64,000 nucleotides of DNA from Paraliobacillus quinghaiensis (GCF_003426025.1 NZ_QJSH01000011.1:1-64000), one strand, 5' to 3'. Numbered from the stretch's first letter, positions 1 through 10,886 are shown. Made by a program: numbers and translations. The notes: generated from the sequence alone by a model not told the origin.

Positions 1-127
1 GGGATTTTGTGTCCGGCTTCCTTCAGATTCTATCTCACGATAGACACCCTTGCCTTTCACTAACAGTTCCTACTGCCAAGTCTGTGGTGGACTTTCACCA
101 CCTAGTTATAACTCATGCCGGGCGCAC
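1..127 (-). mobile_element. Group II intron, 5' portion (runs off left edge)
   Basis: Read on the minus strand from 127 the DNA begins GTGCGCCCGGCATGAG, a typical bacterial group II intron 5' end. It continues with domain I landmarks: GGTGAAAGTCCACC, GGCAGTAGGAACTG, GCAAGGGTGTC, a small stem with a GTGA loop (TATC-GTGA-GATA) and AATCTGAAGGAAGC. These I recognise from bacterial intron ribozymes. The catalytic core, any reverse transcriptase and the 3' end lie outside the window. The 5' splice site falls between 128 and 127, directly after GTGGATC of the interspersed repeat, so the intron sits inside a repeat copy. A short forward reading frame here is meaningless. Confidence 0.8.
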
Positions 128-212
128 GATCCACTCGGAAGCGTCATTTGCTTCCGAATTAGCTGAAGCCGTGCCTGCGGAAAGGGAATCAATTTTATTT
201 GAGGAGCGAGCA
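128..212 (-). repeat. Interspersed modular repeat, copy 1 (interrupted by intron)
   Basis: This is the part of a repeat copy left of the intron insertion point. On the minus strand it reads TTTCCGCAGGCACGGCTTCAG, then a stem-loop (TTCGGAAGC, loop AAATGAC, GCTTCCGAG), then GTGGATC and the intron. The same order of blocks (TTTCCGTGGGC, GGCTTCAGCTAACTCGG, CCGAGTGGATCTTCAGC) is seen at 13.8, 42.2 and 51.7 kb. The core hairpin module is missing in this copy. The outer edge ends with GAGGAGCG on the plus strand, as in other copies. Confidence 0.75.
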
Positions 213-284
213 TGGAAATTCTTTTTTGAAATCTCGCGCCATAAGCAATAATCTTTTTTAAAAAAATAATCCAAAATCCATTTC

Positions 285-1145
285 CTATTCACTCATTTTT
301 GCAAAAACCATTCGGTCTCTTCCGTTTATATCTTGGCAAATCTCTACTTTACTGTTAGGGAATTGTGTTAGTATTAGTTGTTTTACTTGTTCTGCTTGTT
401 GATAACCTATTTCAAATGCAAGTAATCCACATGGGGATAACATTTTTTTAGCTTGGACAATGATCTGTTGATAAGCTGCGAGTCCGTCTGATTCTGCAAA
501 CAATGCTAAGGATGGGTCGAAATTTTTTACCGTATCTGCTAATGTTTCTTTTTCCTCCCAAGCAATATAAGGAGGATTGGAGATAATTACATCAACTGAT
601 TCAGACTCCTCAAGCCACTTTTGTAAAAAATCACTTTGCTTAAAAGTAACTTCAGCATTTAATGTGGCAGCATTTTTCCTTGCTATTTGTAAAGCTTCAG
701 TTGATATATCACTTGCTTCTACAGTAAGGCTCGGATCTTCCAATTTAAGTGTAATAGCAATAATTCCGCTTCCTGTACCAATATCAACTACCTTAAGAGG
801 GCGTGGGATATTTTTAATTCGGTCTAATACACCCACTACTAATTCTTCTGTTTCAGGTCGTGGGATTAATACATCTTGACTTACATGAAATGTCCGACCA
901 TAAAAATCCTCATAACCAGTTAAATGTTGAATCGGAATCCCTGTATCGACGTGTTTGTGAATATCCTGTTGATAAGCTTCATTAACTTTTGACGGAATCT
1001 TTTCCTTCATCGCCATTAATAATTGTGTTTTAGTAAACTGAAGATGGTGTAACAAAAGTAGTTCTGCTACACGCGGTTCACGATTATGTTCTTCTAAAAA
1101 AAGAGAAGCCCGGTGAAGGACTTCTTGTAAGGTAGGTTGCGTCAT
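285..1145 (-). CDS. prmC: Peptide chain release factor N5-glutamine methyltransferase PrmC
   Basis: PrmC methylates the glutamine of the GGQ motif of release factors using S-adenosylmethionine, which speeds peptide release. The protein has 286 residues, the family's usual length. A helical N-terminal domain precedes a Rossmann methyltransferase domain with the SAM motif VVDIGTGSG near residue 120 and the catalytic NPPY near residue 190. I start it at the ATG at 1145, which follows the prfA stop by one base and has GGAG seven bases upstream inside the end of prfA. An in-frame TTG 12 bases earlier has no better ribosome site. It is translationally coupled to its substrate gene prfA, as in B. 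subtilis. Confidence 0.95.
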   Translation of the reverse strand: MTQPTLQEVLHRASLFLEEHNREPRVAELLLLHHLQFTKTQLLMAMKEKIPSKVNEAYQQDIHKHVDTGIPIQHLTGYEDFYGRTFHVSQDVLIPRPETEELVVGVLDRIKNIPRPLKVVDIGTGSGIIAITLKLEDPSLTVEASDISTEALQIARKNAATLNAEVTFKQSDFLQKWLEESESVDVIISNPPYIAWEEKETLADTVKNFDPSLALFAESDGLAAYQQIIVQAKKMLSPCGLLAFEIGYQQAEQVKQLILTQFPNSKVEICQDINGRDRMVFAKMSE

Positions 1146-1146
1146 T

Positions 1147-2217
1147 TTATTCTCCAATTTGATCCATTTTGTTAGTTTGTTCTTCCATTATTAATGCATC
1201 AATCACTTCATCTAGTTTTCCTTCTAGGACTTGATCAAGTTTTTGAATAGTTAGTCCAATACGGTGATCTGTCACACGGTTTTGCGGAAAATTATATGTG
1301 CGAATACGTTCCGAGCGGTCACCTGATCCAACAGCAGACTTTCTATTCTCATCATATTCTGCTTGTGCTTCTCGTTGGAATTTATCATAAATTCGAGCAC
1401 GCAAAATTTTCATCGCTTTTTCTTTGTTTTTGATTTGTGACTTTTCATCTTGCATCGATACAACAATTCCAGTTGGCTCGTGCGTTAGTCGAACTGCGGA
1501 CATGGTTGTATTAACACTTTGTCCTCCAGGTCCACTTGATGTAAAGGTATCTACACGAATGTCTTTATCGTGAATATCTACTTCTACTTCTTCTGTTTCA
1601 GGCAACGCGACAACAGTTGCAGTTGATGTATGAATTCGGCCACCAGATTCTGTATCCGGAACACGTTGTACACGATGGGCACCGTTCTCATATTTCAGTT
1701 TTGAATAGGCTCCTTTTCCATTGATCATGAAAATAACCTCTTTATAACCACCAACACCTGTTTGACTTGTTTCCATTACATCTAGCTTCCAGCCTTGTGC
1801 TTCTGCAAATCGTGCGTACATACGATACAAGTCTCCAGCGAATAGCGCTGCTTCGTCACCACCAGCTGCGCCACGAATTTCCATAATAACACTCTTATCG
1901 TCATTAGGGTCTTTCGGTAGCAATAGAATTCTTAATTTATCTTCCAATTCAGGAACTTGTTCTTCTAACTCATCAATTTCCATTTTGACCATTTCATGCA
2001 TTTCTTGGTCTAGTTTATCTTCAAGCATTTTCTTAGCCTCATCAAGCTGTGTCGTAACATCTTTATATTCACGATAAACTTCAATGATGTCTGCTAAATC
2101 AGATTGTTCTTTTGAGTACTCTCTTAATTTCTTTGTATCATTAATTACTTCAGGATCACTTAATAGTTCATTTAATTTGTCATAACGGTCTTCTAATGAT
2201 TGTAATTTTTCAAGCAC
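1147..2217 (-). CDS. prfA: Peptide chain release factor 1 (RF1)
   Basis: RF1 recognises UAA and UAG stop codons in the ribosomal A site and triggers hydrolysis of peptidyl-tRNA. Visible motifs are the codon-recognition tripeptide in RVPDTES (PxT class) and GGQ in SGPGGQSVN near residue 230. I chose the GTG at 2217 (protein begins with [12 protein letters not shown]), preceded by AGGTGAG. This gives 356 residues, as in B. subtilis. Longer in-frame starts add 17 residues not found in the family. It is the first gene of the prfA-prmC unit. Confidence 0.96.
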   Translation of the reverse strand: MLEKLQSLEDRYDKLNELLSDPEVINDTKKLREYSKEQSDLADIIEVYREYKDVTTQLDEAKKMLEDKLDQEMHEMVKMEIDELEEQVPELEDKLRILLLPKDPNDDKSVIMEIRGAAGGDEAALFAGDLYRMYARFAEAQGWKLDVMETSQTGVGGYKEVIFMINGKGAYSKLKYENGAHRVQRVPDTESGGRIHTSTATVVALPETEEVEVDIHDKDIRVDTFTSSGPGGQSVNTTMSAVRLTHEPTGIVVSMQDEKSQIKNKEKAMKILRARIYDKFQREAQAEYDENRKSAVGSGDRSERIRTYNFPQNRVTDHRIGLTIQKLDQVLEGKLDEVIDALIMEEQTNKMDQIGE

Positions 2218-2382
2218 GTGTCTCACCTCTTCTTCTTTTCCAACGCGCATTCCTATTTTAGTATACAATACTTCTCATTATAATATAGGAAGAATGCTAC
2301 GTCAAAAGCAACAGTATGTATGATGCACTTTCTCATTTAAAACATTCTAATTCTTGAGGAGCGGATTGATGAAATGTTAAGC

Positions 2383-2500
2383 GAATGCTGAATTAATTCA
2401 GTTTTCGCCGAATAATTCCTCTTTTCGCTGAATTATTTTTGAATTCGCCGAATTAATGCTCATTTTTGCCGGATAATCGCTACGTTCGCCGAATTAATAT
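2383..2500 (+). repeat. 20-base-period intergenic array 1 (six units)
   Basis: Six degenerate units share the core TTCGCCGAATWAT (variants TGCTGAAT, TTCGCTGAAT, TTTGCCGGAT). The G of GCC/GCT lies at 2387, 2407, 2427, 2447, 2468 and 2488, so spacing is 20, 20, 20, 21 and 20. The bases between cores are not conserved. The core TTCG-C-CGAA is a near-perfect dyad. The array lies between the tdk terminator and prfA and overlaps no plausible gene. Arrays 2 and 3 at 21.6 and 25.7 kb have the same period. Confidence 0.85.
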
Positions 2501-2533
2501 TCGAAAATCAACAGAGCCTTAAAAAACAAACAA

Positions 2534-2558
2534 AAAACACCGTACAAGACGGTGTTTT
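2534..2558 (-). terminator. Intrinsic terminator of tdk
   Basis: A perfect 10-bp stem (AAAACACCGT and ACGGTGTTTT) with loop ACAAG lies just past the tdk stop. On the minus strand it is followed by TTTGTTTG. Confidence 0.9.
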
Positions 2559-2561
2559 GGA

Positions 2562-3182
2562 TTAGCTTGATGTATTGGCAGGCTGAATATTTAAGCTTGG
2601 CCTGGGCTTGTTTGGCACTTCGTGGTGATGGCGGCATCGGGGCTCATAAGCTTCTGAAGCACCAACTAGAATAATTGGATCATAATAAGAGGCTGGTTCG
2701 CCATCTATTAAACGTTGCGTTCTACTTGCTGGGGACCCACAAACCGGACAAATTGCGTTTAACTTCGAAACAGATTCGCTAAGTGCCATTAATTTGGGCA
2801 TAGGACCAAATGGTTCTCCTCGAAAGTCTGTATCTAAGCCAGCTACAATTACACGATGACCGTGATTTGCTAGCTCATCAATGATTTCAACTATTTTATC
2901 ATCAAAAAACTGAACTTCATCAATACCTACAACATCTATTGAATCATCCATTTGGGCAATAATATCATCAGCACAGGAAACCGGGCGCGCTAAAATAGTA
3001 GTACCATTATGGGAAACAACAGATTCATCTGCATAACGATCATCAATAGCAGGTTTAAATACACGTACAGTAAGATTGCCATATGTTGCTCTTCTAACTC
3101 GACGAATTAATTCCTCTGATTTTCCTGAAAACATACTTCCGCAAATGAGCTCAACCCATCCGCTTTGCTTCATAACATACAC
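2562..3182 (-). CDS. tdk: Thymidine kinase
   Basis: Cytosolic type II thymidine kinase phosphorylates thymidine to dTMP in the salvage pathway. The P-loop [10 protein letters not shown] is near residue 15 and DEVQFF carries the metal-binding aspartate. Zinc-site cysteines are in [14 protein letters not shown] and in the C-terminal PRCRHHHEV. The GTG start at 3182 has AAAGGAG eight bases upstream; the ATG three codons later would be too far from it. The 206 residues are slightly longer than B. subtilis Tdk because of a C-terminal tail. It lies between prfA and rpmE as in B. subtilis, with its own terminator. Confidence 0.96.
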   Translation of the reverse strand: MYVMKQSGWVELICGSMFSGKSEELIRRVRRATYGNLTVRVFKPAIDDRYADESVVSHNGTTILARPVSCADDIIAQMDDSIDVVGIDEVQFFDDKIVEIIDELANHGHRVIVAGLDTDFRGEPFGPMPKLMALSESVSKLNAICPVCGSPASRTQRLIDGEPASYYDPIILVGASEAYEPRCRHHHEVPNKPRPSLNIQPANTSS

Positions 3183-3295
3183 GTGACGTGCTCCTTTCTA
3201 TGCCAAAACAAGCTGTATAAATTTATCCTTCTACGACTATATTCGATTCTTTTCTTAAAATTCCCTTGCATCGAAAGTCTTATTTAACAAATTAA

Positions 3296-3328
3296 AAAAC
3301 AGGCAAGAAAACCTAATTCGCCTGTTTT
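3296..3328 (-). terminator. Intrinsic terminator downstream of rpmE2
   Basis: Stem AAAACAGGC / GCCTGTTTT with a 15-base loop, followed on the minus strand by TTTAATTTG. It probably ends the rho-rpmE2 transcripts before tdk. Confidence 0.75.
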
Positions 3329-3380
3329 ATCCAGTTCATTTTCATAAAGTATTGTTCTATTGAACAACCTTTAGTTAAGA

Positions 3381-3410
3381 TAAGCCATCCTTCAATTGAA
3401 GAATGGCTTA
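3381..3410 (-). other. Strong hairpin just downstream of rpmE2
   Basis: TAAGCCAT / ATGGCTTA outer arms and CTTC-AATT-GAAG inner arms form a 30-base hairpin 28 bases after the rpmE2 stop. The U-tract is poor, so it may be a weak terminator or an RNA-stabilising structure in front of the stronger terminator at 3296-3328. Confidence 0.6.
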
Positions 3411-3438
3411 CTTACTTCAACTAACACAATGCATGTGT

Positions 3439-3684
3439 TTAGCTAAGATTATATTTTTTCTTAAAGCGATCTACACGGCCACCAGCTTTATCAGCTTTTT
3501 GCTTACCAGTATAGAACGGGTGAGAATCTGAACTAATCTCAACACGGATTAATGGGTATGTGTTACCATCTTCCCACTCAATTGTTTCATCCGAAGATTT
3601 AGTTGATCCGCTTAGAAATTTGTAATCAGAACTTGTGTCTAGAAATACAACTTTTTTGTATTCTGGGTGAATTCCTGCTTTCAT
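3439..3684 (-). CDS. rpmE2: 50S ribosomal protein L31, type B (zinc-independent)
   Basis: L31 is a small protein of the large ribosomal subunit that bridges the two subunits. The 81-residue sequence begins [14 protein letters not shown] and contains no cysteine, so it is the C-minus, zinc-independent type B (RpmE2/YtiA class). I start at the ATG at 3684 with AAAGGAG nine bases upstream; the longer reading frame is not conserved. It lies between tdk and rho, the place where B. subtilis has the zinc-binding RpmE. A 26-base perfect palindrome overlaps its likely promoter (separate entry). Confidence 0.94.
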   Translation of the reverse strand: MKAGIHPEYKKVVFLDTSSDYKFLSGSTKSSDETIEWEDGNTYPLIRVEISSDSHPFYTGKQKADKAGGRVDRFKKKYNLS

Positions 3685-3735
3685 GTCTTTCCACTCCTTT
3701 TGCCCTGAATCCCTTGGATACAGAGTTATTAACTT

Positions 3736-3761
3736 ATTATACAATACGAAAATTGTATAAT
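3736..3761 (-). promoter_or_regulatory. Palindromic operator overlapping the rpmE2 -10 region
   Basis: Perfect 10-base inverted arms ATTATACAAT (3736-3745) and ATTGTATAAT (3752-3761) flank the centre ACGAAA. On the minus strand the inner arm supplies TATAAT at 3741-3736, about 50 bases before the rpmE2 start; the matching -35 is poor. Dyad plus -10 suggests a repressor site. It does not look like the B. subtilis Zur consensus, and it lacks a U-tract, so it is not an obvious terminator for rho. Confidence 0.5.
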
Positions 3762-3825
3762 TTACGGATTCTATAAAGAATTCATACAGAAAGATTATAA
3801 CAGTGTGTCAATCTGTTTGCAATAG

Positions 3826-5112
3826 CTAGTTCTTTCTTGTTGTCCCTTTTCGCTTCATTTCTTCTTCTAGTTGTTGGAAGAACTCTAAATTGTTTTCTGT
3901 TTTACGTAATTTTCGTAAGAAACGATCTAAGAAATCGCCTGAATCTTGCATCGATTTACGTACAGCCCACATAACATCTAATTGATCTTGCGGCAATAAT
4001 AACTCTTCTTTTCTTGTACTAGAACGTGCGATATCAATTGCAGGGAAAATTCGACGTTGCGCAAGAGAGCGGTCCAGGTGTAATTCCATGTTACCAGTCC
4101 CTTTAAATTCCTCATAAATCACATCGTCCATTCGAGATCCTGTTTCAACTAGAGCAGTAGCTAGAATGGTGAAACTTCCACCTTCTTCAATATTACGCGC
4201 AGCACCAAAGAAGCGCTTCGGTCTATGAAAAGCTGCTGGATCTATACCACCGGAAAGCGTTCTTCCGCTTGGTGGAATTACTAAATTATAAGCACGTGCT
4301 AAACGTGTGATACTATCCATTAGGACCACAACATCTTTTTTATGTTCAACTAGTCGCATTGCGCGCTCTAAAACAAGCTCAGATACCTTTATATGGTTCT
4401 CTGGCACTTCATCAAAGGTTGAACTAACAACATCAACATCAGGATGTACTGAACGTTCAATATCTGTCACTTCTTCCGGACGCTCGTCAACTAATAGAAT
4501 AATTAACTTTGTGTCTGGGTGATTTTCAGTGATACTGTTCGCGATTTGTGTTAATAGCATTGTTTTACCAGCTTTAGGTGGTGCTACAATTAGACCACGC
4601 TGACCAAAACCAACTGGCGTAACCAAGTCCATGATACGCGTTGAAATCCCATTAGGTTTTGTTTCTAACCCCATCAGACGATCTGGATACAACGCTGTTA
4701 GTGCAGGAAAATGGACACGTTCTTTTGCTAGTTCAGGATTATCACCGTTAACAGCATCCACGTGCAAGAGTCCATAATATCGTTCATTTTCTTTTGGAGG
4801 TCTTACTTTACCAGATACTTTATCACCGTTACGTAAATCGAATCTACGAATTTGTGAAGCAGAGATATAAATATCTTCTGCACTCGGCGAATAGTTAATC
4901 GGACGTAAAAAACCGAAACCCTCTGATGGAATAATTTCTAAAATTCCATCCATAAATAAATAGCCACTTTTCTCCGCTTGTGCTTTTAATATTGCGAAAA
5001 TTAATTCTCTTTTTGTTAATTTTGCATAATAAGATACTTTAAACTCCTTCGCCTGAGCATAAAGGTCTTTTAATGTCATGGTCTCTAATTGAGAGATCGT
5101 TACTTCAGCCAC
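3826..5112 (-). CDS. rho: Transcription termination factor Rho
   Basis: Rho is a hexameric RNA helicase that ends transcription of untranslated RNA. The 428 residues match the B. subtilis protein. The order is an N-terminal Rho domain ([20 protein letters not shown]), a cold-shock-like RNA-binding domain (residues about 50-125), and a RecA-type ATPase with Walker A in [10 protein letters not shown] and Walker B in [15 protein letters not shown]. The Q-loop region [20 protein letters not shown] is intact. The start is GTG at 5112 with a GGTGAT-like ribosome site. It stands in the conserved rpmE-rho-murZ order. Confidence 0.96.
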   Translation of the reverse strand: MAEVTISQLETMTLKDLYAQAKEFKVSYYAKLTKRELIFAILKAQAEKSGYLFMDGILEIIPSEGFGFLRPINYSPSAEDIYISASQIRRFDLRNGDKVSGKVRPPKENERYYGLLHVDAVNGDNPELAKERVHFPALTALYPDRLMGLETKPNGISTRIMDLVTPVGFGQRGLIVAPPKAGKTMLLTQIANSITENHPDTKLIILLVDERPEEVTDIERSVHPDVDVVSSTFDEVPENHIKVSELVLERAMRLVEHKKDVVVLMDSITRLARAYNLVIPPSGRTLSGGIDPAAFHRPKRFFGAARNIEEGGSFTILATALVETGSRMDDVIYEEFKGTGNMELHLDRSLAQRRIFPAIDIARSSTRKEELLLPQDQLDVMWAVRKSMQDSGDFLDRFLRKLRKTENNLEFFQQLEEEMKRKGTTRKN

Positions 5113-5555
5113 ACAATCACCACACCTATAAAATTATTTAAATGAGCATGTCCATCCTTATTTTCCAATAAATATGGCATACTTCATCTTGTTAATAGAT
5201 CTATTCATTTGTATACAGTATTCCTTTGATAATATAATACTTATTTTATGGATACTCCCTATAATTGAAGTCTTTTGCTTGTGTCTTGTAATGTAGACAT
5301 GATGTATTTCTAGCAAGAAGTTAAGAGAAGGAATATAGTTATTAATAGATAGAATAGAAGTTTTACTAATATGTTACCAAGTATACCCTTGTAGTTTACT
5401 TAAACCATCTTCATCGTACCTTTTTCTTACGTAATATTCAACTATATTTTTATTTAATTTTGAGAGAAAGTTCAAAAAGTCATTAATATAGTTCACTTTA
5501 TAGCTAGAATTTTTTAAAAAAAGGGTCTAAATAGAGGGGTATTAAAATAGAATAG
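5113..5555. other. Intergenic region upstream of rho, nothing recognised
   Basis: About 440 bases of AT-rich DNA between the murA2 terminator and rho. I see no convincing reading frame, no good -35/-10 pair and no strong hairpin. B. subtilis has glpX in the corresponding stretch; no trace of it is seen here. Confidence 0.5.
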
Positions 5556-5592
5556 CTAAGACAAGAAGCAGTAGATTAGCTCCTTGTCTTAG
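5556..5592 (-). terminator. Intrinsic terminator of murA2
   Basis: A 10-bp perfect stem, CTAAGACAAG / CTTGTCTTAG, with a 17-base loop lies seven bases past the murA2 stop. The tail on the minus strand is CTATTCTATTTTAAT. Confidence 0.8.
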
Positions 5593-5598
5593 GTTTTC

Positions 5599-6885
5599 TT
5601 ATGAATTTTGAAATTGCTCAATTTCAGCTTCTGACATCTCTTCTCGCCAGATAACTGCACCTAGGTTTGACAGTTTCTCTGTTAATTGTTCATAACCTCT
5701 GTCAATGTGTTCAAGTCCTGTTATTTCCGTTACACCATCTGCAATTAAACCAGCCACTATTAAGGCTGCTCCTGCACGTAAATCACTGGCTTTTACTTTT
5801 GCACCTTCTAATTGTACTGGACCAGAGATAATTGCTGAGCTTCCTTCAACCTTGATTTGGGCATTCATTCTACGTAATTCATCAATATGCTTAAATCGTG
5901 CCTGGTAGATTGTATCGGTTACAACTCCAGTTCCTGATGCTTTCGTTAATAATGAGGTAAAGGGTTGCTGCAGGTCTGTTGGAAACCCTGGATGAACAAG
6001 TGTTTTGATATCAACACTTTTCATGTTTTCTGATCTAGTGATTAGTAATTGCTCTTCGCCTTCTTCAATATTAGCACCCATTTCACGAAGTTTTGCAAGT
6101 AAGGGCTCCAAATGTTGTGGAATGACATTATCAATCAAGACTTTTTCACCTTGAGCGGCAGCCATGATTGTATAAGTTCCTGCTTCAATACGATCTGGAA
6201 TAATGGTATGCATACAGCCAGTTAAACTGTCGACACCTTCAATACGAATCACATCTGTACCAGCACCTTTGATTTTTGCTCCCATGCTAGTTAATAATGT
6301 TGAAACATCAATAATTTCAGGTTCTCTAGCCGCATTTTCAATAACCGTTTTTCCTTTTGCTTTAACAGCTGCTAACATAATATTAATTGTTGCCCCAACA
6401 CTGACAACATCAAGATAAATTCGAGCACCTTTTAATTCATCCGCACGTAAGTAAATAGCACCTTGTTCGTTAGTGACTTTTGCACCAAGGGCCTCAAATC
6501 CTTTAATATGCTGATCAATTGGACGTGGACCAAGGTGACATCCACCTGGTAATCCGATTACTGCTTGTTTAAAGCGACCAAGCATTGCGCCCATAAAATA
6601 ATAGGATGCACGTAGTTTTTTCACTTTGCCATTTGGTAGTGGCATCGCCGTCATATGTGATGGATCAATATGTACAGTTTGCCCACTCCATTTTACTTCT
6701 CCGCCTATTTCTTCTAAAAGTTCTCCTAGAATACCAACATCTGAGATCTGTGGTAACCCTTCAATGATTACTTTTGAATCAGCTAAAATCGCTGCTGGTA
6801 ATAATGCTACAGCACTGTTTTTCGCTCCACTGATTCTAACTTTTCCATTGAGAGGAGTACCTCCTTGTACAAATAATTTTTGCAT
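5599..6885 (-). CDS. murA2: UDP-N-acetylglucosamine 1-carboxyvinyltransferase 2
   Basis: MurA catalyses the first committed step of peptidoglycan synthesis, adding enolpyruvate from PEP to UDP-GlcNAc. The 428-residue EPSP-synthase-like fold begins [24 protein letters not shown]. The catalytic cysteine is C116 in [15 protein letters not shown], which predicts fosfomycin sensitivity. Position beside rho and fbaA identifies it as the second Firmicute paralogue (MurZ in B. subtilis). GAGGA lies about seven bases before the ATG at 6885. An inverted repeat ATTGTAT-AACC-ATACAAT sits at 6907-6924, between start and likely promoter; its meaning is unknown. Confidence 0.95.
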   Translation of the reverse strand: MQKLFVQGGTPLNGKVRISGAKNSAVALLPAAILADSKVIIEGLPQISDVGILGELLEEIGGEVKWSGQTVHIDPSHMTAMPLPNGKVKKLRASYYFMGAMLGRFKQAVIGLPGGCHLGPRPIDQHIKGFEALGAKVTNEQGAIYLRADELKGARIYLDVVSVGATINIMLAAVKAKGKTVIENAAREPEIIDVSTLLTSMGAKIKGAGTDVIRIEGVDSLTGCMHTIIPDRIEAGTYTIMAAAQGEKVLIDNVIPQHLEPLLAKLREMGANIEEGEEQLLITRSENMKSVDIKTLVHPGFPTDLQQPFTSLLTKASGTGVVTDTIYQARFKHIDELRRMNAQIKVEGSSAIISGPVQLEGAKVKASDLRAGAALIVAGLIADGVTEITGLEHIDRGYEQLTEKLSNLGAVIWREEMSEAEIEQFQNS

Positions 6886-7241
6886 TTGGGATTCCTCACT
6901 TTATTAATTGTATAACCATACAATGATTTTTATTATTCTTATCTTAGTAGTTACAATTATCTTTCTCGGCAACCATAGTTTACACATATTTTCCATAAAA
7001 CATGCATGCTTTTCAGCAACAATAATTCTATTATACAAATAAATTGCGCCAGTATCTACCTTTAGTATTATGAATTTAATAATTATGAGGGATAAATTAG
7101 GAAAAGTTCAAAAATTTACTTAATTATGTTGAAAAACCTTCTGAATTTTTTTCAAAAATGAAAATACGACCACTTCTCAAATGAAATCGATTCTTAGTGA
7201 TGTAGTGGATAAGAATGTTATCACAAAAAAATCAAATAAAA
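6886..7241. other. Intergenic region between fbaA and murA2
   Basis: About 355 AT-rich bases. Apart from the small inverted repeat at 6907-6924 I see nothing definite. In B. subtilis a transaldolase gene (ywjH/tal) lies here; it is absent. Confidence 0.5.
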
Positions 7242-7264
7242 AAGCCATCCAGTTGGATGACTTT
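7242..7264 (-). terminator. Intrinsic terminator of fbaA
   Basis: Hairpin AAGTCATCC-AACT-GGATGGCTT on the minus strand followed by TTTTATTTGATTTTTT, 13 bases after the fbaA stop. Confidence 0.88.
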
Positions 7265-7277
7265 CATATAATATTAC

Positions 7278-8132
7278 TTATGCTTGATTTGATGAACCGA
7301 ATTCGCGCATTTTTCCGATTACAGTTTCTTTAATCGCATCGCGTGATGGTCCTAAGTATTTACGTGGGTCGATCATCTCAGGATTTGCAGCTAATACGTC
7401 ACGTACTTTTTGTGTTTGCTGAATTTGGTTTTCAGTGTTTACGTTAATTTTAGATGTACCATAAGAAATTGCTTTTTTGATGTCTTCTGTAGGGATACCA
7501 GTTCCACCGTGAAGTACTAGTGGTACTCCAGCAACTGTATTGATTTCTTCCATTTCTTTGAATCCTAGGTTTGGTTCACCTTCGTATGGTCCGTGTACAG
7601 AACCTAATGCAGGTGCAAGACAATCAATACCTGTGCGATCAACTAGCTCTTTACACTCTGCAGTATCAGCATACATGATACCACCTGTAATACCGTCTTC
7701 TGTTCCACCAACAGTTCCAAGCTCTGCCTCAACAGAAACACCGTGGAAGTGTGCTAGTTCTACTACTTTAGATGTTACTGCTACGTTGTCTTCGAAAGTT
7801 CCGTGAGAAGCATCAATCATTACAGATGTGAAACCTGCATGAATTGCTTTTGCACAAGATTCAAATGTTTGACCGTGGTCTAAGTGGATCGCAACTGGTA
7901 CTGTTGTTCCTTGCGCTTCCATTGTTGCTCTAACCATTGCAACTACAACACCATAGCCTCCCATATATTTACCTGCACCTTCAGAAACCCCAAGAATAAC
8001 TGGAGATTTTTCATCTTGAGCAGCTTGTAGGATAGCTTGAATATACTCCAAGTTGTTAATGTTAAATTGTCCAACTGCGTAACGTTTTGCATTTGCTGTG
8101 TCTAGCATTTCTTTCATAGATACTAATGGCAT
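7278..8132 (-). CDS. fbaA: Fructose-bisphosphate aldolase, class II
   Basis: A zinc-dependent aldolase that interconverts fructose 1,6-bisphosphate with dihydroxyacetone phosphate and glyceraldehyde 3-phosphate in glycolysis and gluconeogenesis. Zinc and substrate motifs are HLDHG (near residue 84), [23 protein letters not shown] and LHGGTGIP. The 284 residues equal the family norm. The ATG at 8132 has AAGGAGG upstream. It is followed by its own terminator and lies next to spo0F as in B. subtilis. A candidate CcpA site lies about 125 bases upstream. Confidence 0.97.
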   Translation of the reverse strand: MPLVSMKEMLDTANAKRYAVGQFNINNLEYIQAILQAAQDEKSPVILGVSEGAGKYMGGYGVVVAMVRATMEAQGTTVPVAIHLDHGQTFESCAKAIHAGFTSVMIDASHGTFEDNVAVTSKVVELAHFHGVSVEAELGTVGGTEDGITGGIMYADTAECKELVDRTGIDCLAPALGSVHGPYEGEPNLGFKEMEEINTVAGVPLVLHGGTGIPTEDIKKAISYGTSKINVNTENQIQQTQKVRDVLAANPEMIDPRKYLGPSRDAIKETVIGKMREFGSSNQA

Positions 8133-8255
8133 AAATTATTCCTCCTTAAAAGATTAGTGAATATAATATTCCCTATAGCCAGTCAAAATATGTTTGTTGA
8201 TTGGATACAATATTAGAATACCAACTTCGACAAGAAGGTGCAACAAAACTTATTA

Positions 8256-8270
8256 TTGTAAACGCTTGCT
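8256..8270 (-). promoter_or_regulatory. Candidate catabolite response element upstream of fbaA
   Basis: TTGTAAACGCTTGCT matches the relaxed B. subtilis cre pattern WTGNAANCGNWNNCW at every fixed position but misses the final A of stricter consensuses. It lies between spo0F and fbaA, about 124 bases before the fbaA start. Function is inference. Confidence 0.35.
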
Positions 8271-8346
8271 CTCGTAATTATTTTGTATATTTTATGAAGT
8301 TTATGAATGATTACCTTATTCTAGAAATTTTTTCAATACTATTACA

Positions 8347-8718
8347 TTAATTACTTTCAGTTAATAAACGATTAATGTGATATTTGGCATCTACAATGTT
8401 AAAAGGTTTTGAAAATACTTCTTTAACAGAAGTGAAATTTTCTGTTCTTTGTTTTGCTTCCTCAGCTAATCCGCTCATCATTATTGTTGGAATATATGTA
8501 TTTGCCTCTTCTAGATTACTAATAACAGTGCAGCCATCGATTATAGGTAAGCGAAAATCAATTATAAGTAAATCTGGCGGTGTTTTTTCTATTACTGTTA
8601 ATGCTTCTTTCCCATTTTCACAACTAATAACAGCATGCCCTTCATTTTTAACTAGTTCTTCTAACAATAAGCGTATACCCAATTGGTCATCAACAATTAA
8701 GACTGTTTTTGTCATCAT
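8347..8718 (-). CDS. spo0F: Sporulation phosphorelay response regulator Spo0F
   Basis: Spo0F receives phosphate from sporulation histidine kinases and passes it to Spo0B, the middle step of the phosphorelay to Spo0A. The 123-residue protein is a lone receiver domain. The acidic pocket D10-D11, the phosphoacceptor D54 (IIDFRLP), S82 in the switch position and K104 in FSKPF are present. It differs from B. subtilis Spo0F at position 84 (Leu for Tyr) and is clearly diverged overall. The identification rests on size, lack of an output domain and position between fbaA and pyrG. The start is an ATG-ATG pair behind AAGGAAGG. Confidence 0.9.
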   Translation of the reverse strand: MMTKTVLIVDDQLGIRLLLEELVKNEGHAVISCENGKEALTVIEKTPPDLLIIDFRLPIIDGCTVISNLEEANTYIPTIMMSGLAEEAKQRTENFTSVKEVFSKPFNIVDAKYHINRLLTESN

Positions 8719-8923
8719 AATCCGCCTTCCTTACTATTTAAAGAAAATTGTTATACATATACCTAACAATATATTTTATATAATATAATAAATTCTAACT
8801 AGTATATATCATTTTTAAATTTAATTTACAATCCATTTGTGACCAATTTATGTATATGTTTACAATTCTATTACAAAATTCGTTCTTTTTATAGTAAAAA
8901 TTACATTTGTTTGTAATTTAATA

Positions 8924-8963
8924 AAAAAGCGAGATAATTGGACCTCCAATCATCTCGCTTTTT
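8924..8963 (-). terminator. Intrinsic terminator of pyrG
   Basis: On the minus strand AAAAAGCGAGATGATTGG and CCAATTATCTCGCTTTTT pair around the loop AGGT, followed by TATTAAAT. It lies 13 bases after the pyrG stop. Confidence 0.95.
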
Positions 8964-8975
8964 GTTTCAGCATTT

Positions 8976-10577
<1,602 letters not shown>

Positions 10578-10833
10578 TTAACATCCCTCTTCCTTTTTTA
10601 TTTTAATCTGTGATAAAACCTGTGATTTCATACTGGTGCTTGCACTTGACTGCGTTAAATAAACCGTACACCTGTCTCTGCCTGGACAAACTTACTAAGC
10701 TAAAATCATTTTGGCATGGCTTGCCATCTTTTATTTAAAAAATCAAGAACTCAAACACGCTTTCCTGCAAGAATTAATGTGCAAAATCTTGATTACTTTA
10801 ACGAGATACTGTGTTGTTTATCCTAAAAATAAA

Positions 10834-10864
10834 AAACGCCCCCCTACATGTAGGGGGACGCTAT
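10834..10864 (-). terminator. pyrG leader attenuator terminator
   Basis: On the minus strand AGCGTCCCCCTACATGTAGG begins a hairpin closed by GGGGGGCG, followed by TTTTTTATTTTTAGG. It lies about 30 nt after the predicted pyrG transcription start and 257 nt before the GTG codon. The 5' arm contains CCCCCT, able to pair with a run of extra 5' Gs on the transcript, which would block the terminator. It must also stop readthrough from rpoE. Confidence 0.85.
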
Positions 10865-10886
10865 TTTTATTATTTAAGTAAATAAT

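Noticed and set aside
9-251. Forward reading frame of 80 codons at the left edge
   Set aside because: It lies across the group II intron 5' end and a repeat copy; the frame has no family resemblance.
2383-2500. CRISPR array
   Set aside because: Units are degenerate and about 13 bases long with 7-base gaps, far too short, and no cas gene is present.
3736-3761. Rho-independent terminator of rho
   Set aside because: The stem is almost all A and T and is followed by AAGTTAAT on the minus strand rather than a T-run; an operator is more likely.
8226-8232. Spo0A box (TGTCGAA on the minus strand) upstream of fbaA
   Set aside because: A seven-base match is expected several times in 64 kb by chance and the position is downstream of spo0F, not at its promoter.
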